This document shows positions 32,530 through 44,309 of a DNA stretch of 64,000 nucleotides, piece by piece (the stretch's first letter is position 1; each line of letters begins with the position of its first letter). The DNA comes from Endothia cerciana (lineage: Eukaryota > Ascomycota > Sordariomycetes > Diaporthales > Cryphonectriaceae). The translations under genes were made by a program, and so were the position numbers. The DNA lies in the NCBI GenBank assembly GCA_026119935.1, contig JALRMH010000016.1, forward strand, positions 496,001-560,000, given 5' to 3'. The notes beneath the pieces are model-generated. The model searched no databases. It saw nothing but the letters and a program-made list of their open reading frames with translations, and was not told the origin of the DNA.

Positions 32530-33620
32530 GATGCGTCTGGGGTGGGAGGGCGGGAGAGTCGGGGTTCGAATAATGGATGACCGGCGAGCTCGTGGGGTGC
32601 TCCTCCCAGGTGTGAAGGCGCTTCGGTGCTCCCCGAGAGGATAGTTACGACGGGAACCTCGGGGAGATGTGTTCTATGTAGTAGTATTCTTCCTGAGGGA
32701 GGGGGGGGGGGGCTGGCTTCAGATTACAAATCGACGCTGCGCCTTAAGCAAGCAGTCTACTTGGCGGCCCCTGGCAGCAACTATCCGACCTCCGAAGTGC
32801 TGGATGCAGTGAATTGGAGACTTGACACTGCAGGAAGCAGAATACTGAATTGATAGGCCTAATACGATGACAAGATGTTTGTGGACGAGCCTTATGCGTA
32901 TCACGACCCTATATATGTATAAGAAACCTTATTACGGCTAGGAAACGTCGACCCTTAAGTTTATCAAACACCAGCCTGTTGTGTCACGACTTGAATGAGC
33001 ATGAACAGAGTCGCGTGGCAATTTCTTCATTGTCGAATTACACGAGAGGCAACAGAGCGTCCAAAGAGGGGCTGAATGACTGATTGCGTCCCGATGCAAG
33101 GTCAATATTCCGGTGTTTTTTCATGTCCAGGTTCTGTTAGAGGCCCAATGCGGAATTAGAAATTGCGGGAGGCGTATGTTCACATAGAGCAGCGTGAGCG
33201 CTGAAGGATAGGCATGGAAGGTGGCCAAAGAAAGGGTTTGCATGACCAGGAGGGAGTTGATGTCGAGATAACCGTAGCTTGTGATCGGAGTCGCATGTGA
33301 GTTTGACTGTTCTATGGACACCGAGGCCGATCAATCCAACTGATACAAGAGAGTCCAGAAATATGAATGTTGGTATCTAAGAAGCGTAGTAAAAGTCCGT
33401 AACGGTCTATAAGCGGAATTATTGGTTCCCATGCCATGAGACCAACACACCTCGAGAAACAAGGATATCAGTAAGGCTGCCGGCCCCGCCGCCTGCCGCC
33501 CATTATGCATGAGCACGATGCCCTTCGCAAAAATACCCCCACAACGCCGTCCAGTCGTAAAAACCACCAAGCCTGGTGTCTGAACGCACAGTGTATGCTC
33601 TTCAGGACCGGACGAGACTT
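32530..33620. other. Intergenic region upstream of the reductase gene and downstream of Crz1
   Basis: 1.1 kb, visibly more A/T-rich than the coding DNA around it, with a G12 run at 32701-32712. No gene supported. The base composition between 32850 and 33350 could reflect an old decayed element, but no recognisable coding trace is left. Confidence 0.5.
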
Positions 33621-35781
33621 TTATGCTCGCCTGGACCCTGAGCCATAATCACTGGCATAACCCATCTCGCCGAAGCCCTCACCCATCCCACCAGGACCGA
33701 ACCCAGGTCCGGGGCCGGAGACGTAGCCAGCATCGTCGTCCTCACCAAGGTCTGATGCGTCAAAACTGGACCGGCCGGAAAGTTCGTCCTCGATGCCGCT
33801 ACCATCGCCCTGCATGCCGGGAGCAGCCCAGTCCATGTTTGCCAGGGCAGGGTACTGCGCCAGTAGCGCCTGAGGCAGCATGTAGCCACCAGGAGCCTGG
33901 AAGCCTCCGTTATCAATGCCAGCTGGCGCCATGAGGCCGCCCATCGCCATCTGTTGCTGCTGGGCCGCGGCTGCTTGCTGTTGCGCCATGCGCTGCTCGC
34001 CCCACTGGCGCTGCCTTTCCAGCATCTCCTCGTCTAGAAGGGGCTTGATGCAGATCCTACCAGCTTCCGATCGGAAGTGCCGCCCGAGGGCGTCAGCACG
34101 GGCAAATCGCCTGCCGCAGCCCCATTGCCCGCCAGCCTTGAGGTCGCCCTTGCAGACGAACTTCTTCTCGCCCGAGTGGAGCCCCTCGTGACGCTTGCGG
34201 TCGTGCTGCCGGGCAAAGGCCTTGCCGCAGACGGTGCACACAAAAGGCCGCTCGTCGGTGTGAGTGCGCAGATGAGATCGAAGGTTGTAAGCACGGGTGA
34301 AGCGCTTAGGGCAGAGACTGCACTGGAAGGTCGCCGGGTGCTTCTGCACGCGCTTGGGACCTGATGGCTCGCCTGGCTCTGGTTCGGCAAGGCGGAGGGC
34401 CAACACGTTGTTCGGCACCGCTGACGTGGACTGACGTCTCCTACTAGGTGAGACGGACTGCCGTTCCAGTGGCGACAATGACCTGGACGAGTCCCCTCTG
34501 CCTGGCGAGAGGTCGGTGCCGAGATGAGGAGACAGGGAGCTAGTGGATGATCGCTGGCTCAGTGAGCTGTTATTGTAGGGATCAGTAACGGCCCGCTGCC
34601 GTCGACGACCTGTGCCTGGATTAGAATGACGCAGCGACGGCAATGGTTGGTGGAGACGGCATACCTCTATCAGGTGGTGTGAGGGCATCAGTGTCAACAA
34701 ACGGGGACCTGCCCTCGAAGTTGTTCCGCATAGGAGGGGCTTGGACGATGTTGATGGTCGGTGCCAGCGGATAATTCTGTGATGCCTCGGTCGTCTGCGG
34801 TAGCGTCGGGAAGGCTTCTGCAGCCTGCATCCCATAGGGCTGAGGAGGGCCACTCACGAAGCCGTTGCTACCCAGAGTGTAGTTCTGCTGGTTCATGTCC
34901 GGTATCTGCTGGGGCGGGATGCGTGGTGAGACGGCAGGGCTGTGAGACGGGCTGCGAGCCTGGTCTGAGATTGTGAAGCTACCGATGCCGTGCAGCTCCT
35001 GGATTACGGTGGGGTCCTGAGCGCGCTGCATGGGCGAGTGGTTCGGATTGACGTGGTCGAAGCTATCACTAACGCCGAGGTTCGGCGAGGGGACGCCCAC
35101 GGATGAGACTTCTGAGTATTCGGAGGGGCTCCTCCGGTGCGATCGGAACTGGCTCCAGTCCTGACCGGGCAGCAGGGCAGCCTCCGGGCCGAGTGACACG
35201 TTTCTAGAATGCCCGGGGGAAGGCACAAACTGGTTTTGGTTGAAGGAAGGCGAGTGATGGCCGGATCGATGTTCTAGGTTCAACATGTGAGGGGGTGTCG
35301 GCTGGTGAGGAGACGCTTGCGCCATGTTGTTGTTGTTGTCGTCCGGGCTGCCGATGGTCTGGCCGAGACCCGGGTCGCCAGCAAACAACGGCGTGTTCAG
35401 CTGCTCCTCGCCAGTGGAAGAGGGTGGGAAGATGGTGAAATCGTTCCCGAAGTCAGTCTGCTGCTGCTGCTGCTCGAAGGCTGCAAGGTCGTCTAAACCA
35501 TTCGACGGGGCGAAATCCCCAAAAGATGTATCGCCCGGGAAAGACGGGGCCTGTTGAGGATCCAGGAAGTCGGCGGCACCAGGGTTGAAGGCAGAGAAGT
35601 CAGAGGCCCCAGTGAACTGTTGGGACGATGAGGTATCTAGACCAATGCCGAGGCCGATACTGGAAGGCTCGGCTGGGTCGAAGGGCCGGGCAGGGGAAGG
35701 CGAGTGGCTGTTCCTTATATGGGGGTGCTGGTGGTGGCCGGTAGCAGAAGGGGAACGGCCCCGGTTCTGTGACGGATCCAT
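33621..35781 (-). CDS. crzA: Calcineurin-responsive C2H2 zinc-finger transcription factor Crz1/CrzA
   Basis: Exons 35781-34665 and 34615-33621 with a 49-nt intron (phase 1), 703 residues. The calcineurin target that enters the nucleus when dephosphorylated and drives calcium, cation and cell-wall stress genes. Start ATG 35781 (MDPSQNRGRSPSA). The N-terminal half is long, Ser/Pro/Gln-rich and disordered, with a five-Gln run and many SP sites suited to phospho-regulation. At residues about 341-346 is PTINIV, a good PxIxIT calcineurin docking motif, followed by RSPF and TPP sites. Zinc finger 1 is C471/C474/H487/H491 (FQCSLCPKRFTRAYNLRSHL), finger 2 is C499/C502/H515/H519, and the third is the irregular Crz1-type finger (FVCKGDL..GGQWGCGRRFARADALGRHF). 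The tail carries Gln/Ala runs and an acidic DLGEDDDAGYVSG. Identification rests on the docking motif plus the finger order; confident. Confidence 0.9.
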
Positions 35782-38700
35782 GATATATGGATATGGTTGG
35801 TGTGTGTGTGTGTGTACTTTGTACTCCGGGCGACGGGTCGCGGGCCAGCTGGGTGGGTATGGACCCGGGGTGACCTGTAGCAAGGGAGCTCGAGTTAGTG
35901 TGGGTAGATGGGTTGTGTGTCCTGCTTGGTGTTTCCGAGATTAGAACAGTGAGGTATGCGCGAGGCAGTTTTTTCTCGAGTCAGCGCGGCAGACTTGAGC
36001 GTGGCGGAGCACGAGGGTGTGAGGCTGTGTCCGAGAAGTTGATGCGCTGCGCTGCGCTGCACTGCAGCGTGAAAGCTGACAACCCCAAAACCCACTAGGG
36101 CTGGGGGGGGACTCGGTCCTATCGGGTGCTCCCACCTCGCTATGATGAGACACCTCTCGGCGTCAGCAGTGTCAGGGACCCAAAAGACGTACAGTAGCGG
36201 TAAGGGCCGTGTGGTTGGACCTGATTGCCGGCATGCAAGACCAGGCGACTGGGGTTGTCGTCGGTGCCTGGAGGAGCGTGATGTCTCTCGCGCAGGTCGT
36301 CCCTGATCGCACATGCAAGCCCTCGCTCTCGTGCCCGTCAGGGGTGCGCGTCGGGTGGCCCGCGGGGGCAGCCTGACAAGTCCTCGCCCGAGACGGGGTG
36401 GACAGGAGGACCTGTTTGGTTACCAGCAGCTGCTGTAGCTCCTGCAGTCTGTTGCTGTTGTCGCCGCCGCTCAGGCTGCCGACCTCTCCCAGCGGGGGAT
36501 GATGGTCCCGGGGCAGTTATGCGAACCTGTCTATCTGGTTGTCAGAACCGGCTGCCCTGCTGCGCGCTGCGCGCTGCGCGCTGCCGCGACGGTTCCTCGA
36601 GGCTGCAGCCTGCCGGGTCACCAGACTCGAGAACTCGTCGGGTTGATGTTTCGAGGGCCCAGGGCCAGGCCTTCAGAGCCCGTGTCCCACCCCACCCACG
36701 TAATCCGGGGTTGGGATGAGGCAGTGCACACAACTTATGACGAGCGTTGCGCTCACGGGAGTACGACTACTAACCTCTTCTCCTTCCTTGCTCTTGCAAC
36801 CCAGACCTCTGGAAGCAGGGCTTCCTCCTCAGCAGTATCGGTGGTGGCCGCGGACGGTGAGGCGCACGGCACTACTCCTCCCTGCCGTCCAGGCTCGTAT
36901 TTGGCCTGGCCTGGCCTGGCTCGGCTTGCCGCGGGGTCTCGCTGCCCGTCGCAGTAGCTGGGCGGCGAACCGCGAAAGCTGGTGCAGTGCGCGTCCGCTT
37001 CTTACTGTCGCCGTTGACGACCCCGTTCGGGAGATATGTGATCGCAGCGTGTCTGCGGCCTCGATCAGGATGGGCGACTCGGGCGCGCGCGCGCGCGACG
37101 CAAGGGGTCAGGCTCGAGCTGAAGCGTTGCAACTTGCTGGTGGCCCACGGCGGGCGCTTAGCTGGGACGAGATGGGGGACGTTGGAAACCTGAGACGAGG
37201 CTGAGATCAGGACGAGGACGGAAGGGTCTGCGACCAGCCTCGACGTATTGCGGGATGCGATAAGCAGGCGCTGGACGGTGTGCGATCTGGTGGTGTGAGT
37301 GGTCTGGTCGTGGTCGTGTAAAGCCTGGCTGATCGCCCGAGGCAAAAGGGTCAGAAGCCAGCCGCGCTGTCTGAACCGGGACTTTGTAGAGCTGAGGCCA
37401 CCCGCGCGCGCACACGGGGTGGAGTAGTGCTGCAGTCGAGTTGACGCCCAGGACCACAGGGACCCCAGGCACCCAGGGTGGGAACCCAGCGTGCCAGGGG
37501 ACCAGTGTGGAACCTAGAGGCCCTGGGACCACCCCCTCAACTGCCCCCCCCCAAGGATCACTGACAATCATCGAGCCTGGAGACGGGACCTGAGAAATTG
37601 GGAGATTGCGACAGTTGCTTGGCATATGCCATCAGGAAATTCGCACCGTACCTGACCCCGCCGACCCGCTAGTATATGCGCAGAGCACTGTCCAGAATAC
37701 AGTGTGAAGGTCGCCGTCAGCCGGGTCGGCTAGTATCCGATATCCGGCGGATGACTCGAGATCCTCTCAAGTTCGAACATTTAATTCTCTCATCGTCCTC
37801 GCAACCCAATGATCTTCTCTTAACCTGGCCGATCTAGCCCATCCACCCCATCGGTCCCTCTGGTCCCTTCGCCGTGGAAGCAATGAGACCAGGTCAGGCG
37901 AGAGGGCGAGGAGGGCGGGGGAAGGGGAGAAAAAGGAAGAACAAGAAAACCAGTTTGGCTTTCACCAAGTTGTTCCATCCCTTGACACAACTGCCAGCAG
38001 CCCCGTTCAAGAGGGTTCCCCCCCCCCCCCAAACACCAACCCTAGCCATGACAAGCCTCCTGCTGGAAGACAAATGCTAGGTGGGTTTCGTTTCCGTTTG
38101 CGAGGCCCTTGACTCGGGGAATACGACCTCCGCCGACAGATGCTGAGACGGACCCACCAGCAGATTGCAGATACTATGGTACCAGCAGATTGAGCAGGGC
38201 CATGGACGATGAGGCTTCAAAGACCTTTAGCCCTTTCTATCATAGTCCTCACCGGCAATATGCCGCTCACCCACTAGCGTGTTTGGTCAATACGATCAAC
38301 AGTGAGTGATATTTGCACCAGTAGCCGCAGCATACACATGCGTGCAGACACTGGTGTTGAGGCTGAGCACAGGCGACCGTCCCATCCCACGCCGCCAGCC
38401 CCACAGCATCTCTTCAAGAACAAGGCTGTCGCGATCCAGCTCAGATCCGGACTGCCAACTGCTACCATAGTACTGTAGAGCCGGGACTGACAGATGTGGG
38501 ACCATGAATCAGCATTCTGCCTCGGTCCTGGCGCCCGAGCGGTTCTCTGCTTGGCTGACCGGGGTAGGTTCTAATGATAGGTACCCTTGGTCCACGGTGA
38601 GGTAGGTAGGGACGGCCAGGCAAGATATACCAGGCTCACAGAAATAACAGGAGCTTCGCGCTGGATGGCATCAGCGTGGCTGCAACATCCCAGGAACCGC

Positions 38701-40227
38701 CTGTATCGGGGATGACAGTGGCCCTGCCCTGTCTGTACGGAGGTATAAAGCGCCAGCCGGGTTTCTGGCATTCCGCAAGCAAAATCTCCCTCGCCCTCTC
38801 AGCTATGGTCTCTGCAACACGCCTGCAGGACAGTCTTGTCCAGCTTCATTCTTCATTGCCATCCCTGTTGCACGCAATCTACCTGCGGTGAACTGCTGAG
38901 ACGGGAACATTCATGAACTGCAGCAGATAGATCATCAACCACGGCACACCCTCAAAAGACACACCCAGGAATAGGGCATCCCCGCAGGCTTCAGACGGAC
39001 AGGCCGCCTTGCGACTGGGTATTTGCATTGTGGATCCCATCGTTCCACCTGTTCGGTTGCTATATCGGGCCTGAGGTGCGGGTGGACCCTCAGCGGCCCT
39101 GCTCACGATCGTTCTGAGCCGTCTTAGCTCCCAACTCTAAACTTGAGCCCCGGGCGCCTGGACGACACCCCGTGGGTCCCCCCCTTGACCTCATACCGCA
39201 GTAGGCTTGTTCATCCGGTGTACATAGTAGCATGGTCCCCCTCGGGGAAGGCGTACTGAGCAGTTCATGCTGCAGGCGGCGACGAGGGCATTCAGCCTGG
39301 GATGACCACCATCCCGGATGGACACAACCATCTCCACCGTCTCGCGAGGGGCTCCACACGCATCTCACCTTGCGGCCGGCTCTCCAGGCTCCTCCTGACC
39401 GCATCTTCGACGGCCTTCAACTTCCCGCGCTTCTCGCTCCAGCCCCGGAGGAAAGAAACTGCACGTCATCTCTGTCGATCCCTACACTGCCTCTCGTGCC
39501 GTGCCTCTCTACCTGGTATGTATTCGCGCACGTCTTGCGTCACCCGACAACCCAAAAAAACTCGACCGGTTGCCCGTAGGGACCTATCACGACGAGCACC
39601 GCCTTGTTAGGCGCCCACCGCTGGCCGAAGAGGAAGGACGTACGGCTAAGGATCTGGCGAAAATTCTCCTTAGCCCATACGGGTTTCCGGACGCAGCCAG
39701 CCGCTGCAGGTCAGCTGCGTAGGGCTGACCCACGCCATTTCTCTTTCTTTCTTCTTTTTCTTCTAGAATTTTTCTTTGGAGGCATTCCCGCATGCTACAA
39801 GAAGGAATCGGCAGCGCCCCTGTTACTATGTAGTACGAACGTTCCACGACGACCAGGGCGTGCGAGGAGCCGTGGCTCCCCCCCCCCCCCTTCCCCCGGG
39901 GGAGATGCAGTGTTGTCCATCGTCCCGCTTATGCCCTCGGTGTGCCTGACCACGCTGACCGCAGGCTGACGTTCCCGCACGCTCGCAAAGCACTCCGCTA
40001 TGGCTACAAGCAGCCAGAGATGTCCGAAACAAGTGTCGTCATGGGAACCACCCCCTGCGGCTCAGCGGTGAAAGTGTGCGCGATATAGTACTATTCCGCT
40101 GCGGTCTATCATGGGTGTCCGAGAGTAGGGAGTTTCTATCCACCAAATAATCTTTCCGGGAGAGCTTCCGGCTGAGGGCAGCCAAACGGATCGACGCCCG
40201 TGCCAGTTGAGGCGTCCCCTCCCTCCC
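35782..40227. other. 4.4-kb gene-poor region upstream of Crz1 and downstream of alternative oxidase
   Basis: Should hold the Crz1 promoter and 5' UTR; a TG microsatellite lies at about 35797-35813. No frame with a domain is found. Contains GCTGC repeats (about 36040-36058), a GCGCGTGC-like run (36563-36586), a CG run (about 37083-37099), C9 (37544-37552), C13 (38018-38030) and C13 (39878-39890). Long transcription-factor leaders are common in fungi, so part of this may be transcribed. Confidence 0.55.
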
Positions 40228-41539
40228 TCACAACACCTCCTCCCTCTCCCAGCCCTTGGGGTTTGTCATGGGCGACAGCCTGTGCCCGTCCTTGTACTGG
40301 CTGACGAAGGGGTTGGGATCCTCCTTCTGGTCGAGGTTGCCGAGCGTGTGGTTCACCCCACGGTGGCCCGCCTCGTCCGCGCGGATGTACAGGATGAGGT
40401 CCTTCATCGTCCGGTGGCCCTCGGGCATCCTCCAGTACGAGACGGCGATGTCGGGAACCTCAAAGTTCGGGTCCGCCCACTTCGGCAGGTGGCCCCCGTC
40501 CAGCTCGTGGATCGCACGCGTGTACGTGTGCACGGCCTCCTCCTCGAGGTAGCCCACGAAGCGGTGGCAGATCTTGGGGCTGATGAGGTAGGAGATGAAC
40601 ATGGCGTTCTGGGAATCGCGCCGGGCGGTCAGCGAATGCCGTCTCGGTGCAGTAGGGGGGAGAAGGGGAAACACATGGGGAAAGGGGGGGGGGGGCGTGT
40701 GACTCACGAAGTACACGCCCTGTGCACCCAGGATCAGGAATCTCATGAGCCACCCCGGCTCACACATCTTCATGAAGGTGAGCAGGTGCATGCGCTCGTT
40801 GTAGGACTCCTCGAGCAGCGTCTCGATCCAGCCGTTGTCGCGCTTCAGCGCCCGCAGCGAGCGCAGGTGCCTGAGCATACCGGCCACCATGCCCGGCACG
40901 CCCGCGATGGACTCGAGGAAGATGAAGCGGACGAGCTAGTAGCGTCCCGCGGCGAACCTGTCAGCCCTCCTGTCCTTCTCTCATTCCAGAGTGGCGCACT
41001 CACTCACTCCGGCCCAGCAGGATAACGGGTTTGAAACGAAAAGGACAACTTACCCACTGCTGCTCCGTGAGGGGCCGGTCGGCGACCACCGCGGTCGTCG
41101 GCCGTTTGCTGTCCGTCTTCTGGTCATTGGACATGCCGGTCGCCTTGTCCATGCACCACCTCGACGTCCTGATCAGGGCCCACGCGAGCTTGTCGCCCCA
41201 CGTCACCGGCTTCCGGTGGCCCGGGACGACGGCCAGCATCTCGGCCTCGGTATAGCCATGGTGAGGCCAGGCGGGCGGGGTGGTGCGGATGTGGGCTGTC
41301 TCCTTGGCCGGGAAGAAGTCGCGGAGGCGGTTGGCGGGTGTTGTGGAGAAGGGCCGGCAGGTTGAGTGTGGAGAGGAGGAGGAGGAGGTGGAGGTGGGAG
41401 CGATAGGGGTGAGCCGCAGGCCTACGAGCGACGAGGAGGAGCAGGAGCCCGAGGCCGATAGTAGAGGTGCCACGGCCCTGCTGAGCTGGGCGGCTTGTTG
41501 TGGCGAGCAGAGCTTGTTATTTACCCGTGGTGCGAACAT
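40228..41539 (-). CDS. aox: Mitochondrial alternative oxidase (AOX)
   Basis: Exons 41539-41054, 40935-40708 and 40608-40228; introns 118 and 99 nt, phase 0; 364 residues. Non-proton-pumping ubiquinol oxidase of the inner mitochondrial membrane that passes electrons to oxygen independently of complexes III and IV; insensitive to cyanide and antimycin, often induced when the main chain is blocked. The N-terminus is a Ser/Arg-rich presequence with RPFSTTPANRLRDFFP. All di-iron ligands are visible: E170 in LESIAGVPG, E209 and H212 in NERMH, E261 in LEEEAVHTY, and E317/H320 in RADEAGHRGVNH. ESYNERMHLLTFMKMCEPGW is the classic core. Exon 1 to exon 2 joins as QQW-LVRFIFLES, the expected sequence. 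Intron 2 is a multiple of three without a stop, so it can be read through, and it begins with a long C-tract. Very secure. Confidence 0.95.
40609..40707 (-). other. Frame-preserving 99-nt AOX intron 2 with C-tract near donor
   Basis: Donor GTGAGT at 40707, C12 tract (complement of 40684-40695) starting 12 nt downstream, acceptor TTCCCAG ending at 40609. If retained it would insert 33 Pro/Arg-rich residues into the helical core between GVYF and NAMFIS, probably killing the enzyme, so splicing is strongly expected. Confidence 0.85.
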
Positions 41540-43892
41540 GGGCGTCGATACCGGGTTCGATATTGGATTAGTGTGTGGTGGTGTAGCCTCGTGGTCGTGG
41601 TCAACTCTGTCCTATGGAGACCAGCCAGACACAGCAGAATCCGCCTCAGGACAAGAGGCTATTAATGTATTTCGGGGTCCGGGCGAGACCCAACCCGTCG
41701 TTACGCTCACATCGCCGAGCAGCCAGGTTGTGGGAGGGCGGCGAGTCCAGTCATCAAAGGGGCCGCGGGCACACCCGGAGCAACTGGGACACAATGCTGA
41801 CGGATCCTGGCCGCAGCATGGACCAGACAAGAAACGGCCGCCATCGTCACGAATACAATCCGGCTCCTCCGCCTCGAGGATAAATCCCTAGCTGGCCGAA
41901 CGTCAGCACGAGCCACGGCCGTCTGAGAAAAGTAGCCGGGCAGCAATTCAGCGCTATGCCATAATACCGCGCTATCGGGATTCGATTCCTGTGATGGCGC
42001 TGGTGCGGCATGCTTCAGCCTCATGCCCTGCAGGGACTGGACAGCCTTGGTACGGTGGGCGCAGGCTGCCGGCCCAGTTTTACGAGGACGAGAGTATCGC
42101 AGCGGATCTTCTTACACGTCGAATCGTCAGATTCTGCAGGGTCAGCTGGACGAGCTTTTTTTGTAAGCCTCAGAAGGGATTTGCTGGACTAAAGGGGCGC
42201 GCTCGGGAGGGCTCGGGTGGTGCCGAACCCGATACATTTTCGAGGTGACGCTGGCCAATCGCATTACACTGATTTCGACCCTCCGGTGGGGACGCCGGCA
42301 CTGAGCCCCGCTACGACGTTCATCTTTATGAGCTTTAGGTTAGCAGGCGGAAAACTTCGTACTCTCCAGGTACGGCGGATCGATGCCCGAGTCTCAAAGC
42401 TCTTTGTTCTTCTTTTCCTTCCTCCTTTTTCTCTTGGTCAATCCGCAGATATCTCTCGCCTACCAAGGCGGCACCCCGTTGTGCTGTGCCAATCCCATGA
42501 TCCAGGGAACTTTGCTGGCTCCATAGAGGCAATTACCGAAGTACTGGGATAGGCACCGTCTCCACGGGATACGAATTCACACAGTCAAACGCCGAAAGTG
42601 CGGTAGCTTAACCGGGAGGACATGCAAAAGGGGTTGGTCGTGCATGAGCAGCACAAGCACAACAGAGCCGCTCAGGCAGGCCGCTCCTGATAGGAGATGT
42701 GGCACCTCGCAAGGCCGTGAAGCCTCTATGAACCTCCAGCATCGCCATTTACCTTTTCGAGAAAACTCCATGGCACAGGATATCAATTAATCGACGTCCG
42801 CAGCATGCAAAGCGGCACCTGCGCTGACCAGGCTGCCGGCCGTTGTCCTGGAAGCTGTCAGGTGCAGCATGTTCTGCCTATTCCTTCGATTTGGATCCAG
42901 TGTGTACGGCTAAGTGGCTGGAGCGGCAGTAATACTCAACCGGGATAAAATTGTCTATCATATCAAGAAGCCCAGGAAACACCTCGAAGTCGCCGGCACA
43001 AAAGATATCGGGAGATTTTACAAGGGTCTAGTAACTCACCTTACGGTTAACCTTACAGCTGAGTCCAAATGTAGGACATCGCAATCCCTTTATAGGAAGA
43101 GTTTTGGAGGTGTTCGATAAGCAACTGATTCTCTTGAGGCGACAGGTCTTGTTTATGAGAAATACTTCAGAAAGACCTCGATGGTCAGGCCAGATGACTG
43201 CGAGCTACACTCAGAATCCGTTCAGGTCTATGCGCGTCTGTCATCGTAAATTATAACAGCCCTTCTTCCGCATGAGAACCCAGCTTTGGGGAGTGCCAGC
43301 TCACAAAGGCGACATTTCCTTCGTGTGGATTTAGGTGAGCACGGTGCGATGAGATACATCAAGCCTATCAGGTGAGGATTCGCGATCATCACCTACTAGA
43401 GGAAGCAATGTGGGGTCAATCCATGTGGAACCGACATTACATCTTCTCACTGACGCAGGTTCTATTTGAATATGCGCTGCTAGCAGTTGTATGGTAGTCG
43501 TGGCCCTCAGGCCGCCCAACCAAGCAAGATGTTTCATGGTACGGAGATACCTAGGTTCCGGCCGTGAGCAAATCCATTGCCAGCGCATTCCCTGCCGAGT
43601 CAAGATCGTCCTTGTACTATAGTTCATGTGTGTGTTGCCGCGGAATCAGGGTACGCAGACTGTTTGAAAATCGGACCGTCGTGCCTTACCTAAGATAGTG
43701 CCCAGTGCCAGGTGTGATACCATACAACACAACTGGCCGAGCCCCGTAAACCCATGACTGGTCTAATGCTGTCCATCACCCGTCCGGTTTATGCTTGATC
43801 GTAGTCGCCTCCTTCCTGTCGACTTGGTGTGTTCTCTCTCGAATGATGGCGTAGTCTTCTGCCGCTCGCGAACCGCTTCTTTGACAAGTCGG
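41540..43892. other. 2.35-kb intergenic region upstream of AOX
   Basis: AOX promoter near 41540; the stretch 42250-43750 is A/T-richer than the flanking genes. No gene supported. A block around 42915-43110 (+) gives a 68-codon lysine-rich frame but nothing recognisable. A GGATTCGATTCC string near 41977-41988 recalls a tRNA T-loop, but the stem does not pair. Confidence 0.5.
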
Positions 43893-44309
43893 TCACACCG
43901 TCCTCTTCCCCCTCAGCCCCAGCGGGTTTGCCGGCGTCGACATCCGCTGTCCCCTGGCCCCGCTGAGGTCCTTCACGCTGTTCCCAAAGTCACCCACCCG
44001 GCCGCCCGCCGCCCGCCCACTGCCGTCCACATACCGGCCCACGGCGCCGACCTGCCTCCCCGCGGCGCCCGAGTAGCTCTCGACTTGCCTCCCCACGGCC
44101 TGTGCGTACGTGTTGGTGGACTTGTTGGCCGACTTGCCCGAGCTGCTGATCCTGCGGCCCAGGCCGTCGACGCGGGCGCCCGCCGCCCGCGCGGCGTCCT
44201 GCACCGCCTTGCCGTTCGAGCTGACGTAGTTGCCGGACGCGTCGCCAACAGCGCCGACGCCCTCGCGGATCCGTCGTTGGACATAGGGGACGAGGCCCTC
44301 GTTCGGCAT
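43893..44309 (-). CDS. Small Gly/Ala/Ser-rich repeat protein, LEA-like appearance
   Basis: Single exon, 138 residues, start ATG 44309 (MPNEGLVPYVQRRIREGVGAVGDASG). The frame is open 40 codons upstream, but the downstream ATG begins a more conserved-looking sequence. No signal peptide or membrane span. From residue about 17 it is a chain of degenerate ~11-residue units with small residues at fixed places and hydrophobic V/I/Y plus G or S turns: GVGAVGDASGNYVSS, ARVDGLGRRISSSGKS, AVGRQVESYSGAAGRQ, VGAVGRYVDGSGRAAGGR, VGDFGNSVKDLSG. This 11-mer amphipathic pattern with high Gly/Ala recalls LEA group 3 or stress-related disordered proteins that fold on membranes or on drying. I do not recognise a named family. 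The net charge is basic (many Arg, few acids). Confidence 0.6.
   Translation of the reverse strand: MPNEGLVPYVQRRIREGVGAVGDASGNYVSSNGKAVQDAARAAGARVDGLGRRISSSGKSANKSTNTYAQAVGRQVESYSGAAGRQVGAVGRYVDGSGRAAGGRVGDFGNSVKDLSGARGQRMSTPANPLGLRGKRTV

Noticed and set aside
32850..33350. A/T-rich stretch considered as a RIP-decayed transposon
   Set aside because: No coding remnant, terminal repeat or dense TpA-bias pattern that I could establish by eye; a RIP-index calculation over the region would decide.
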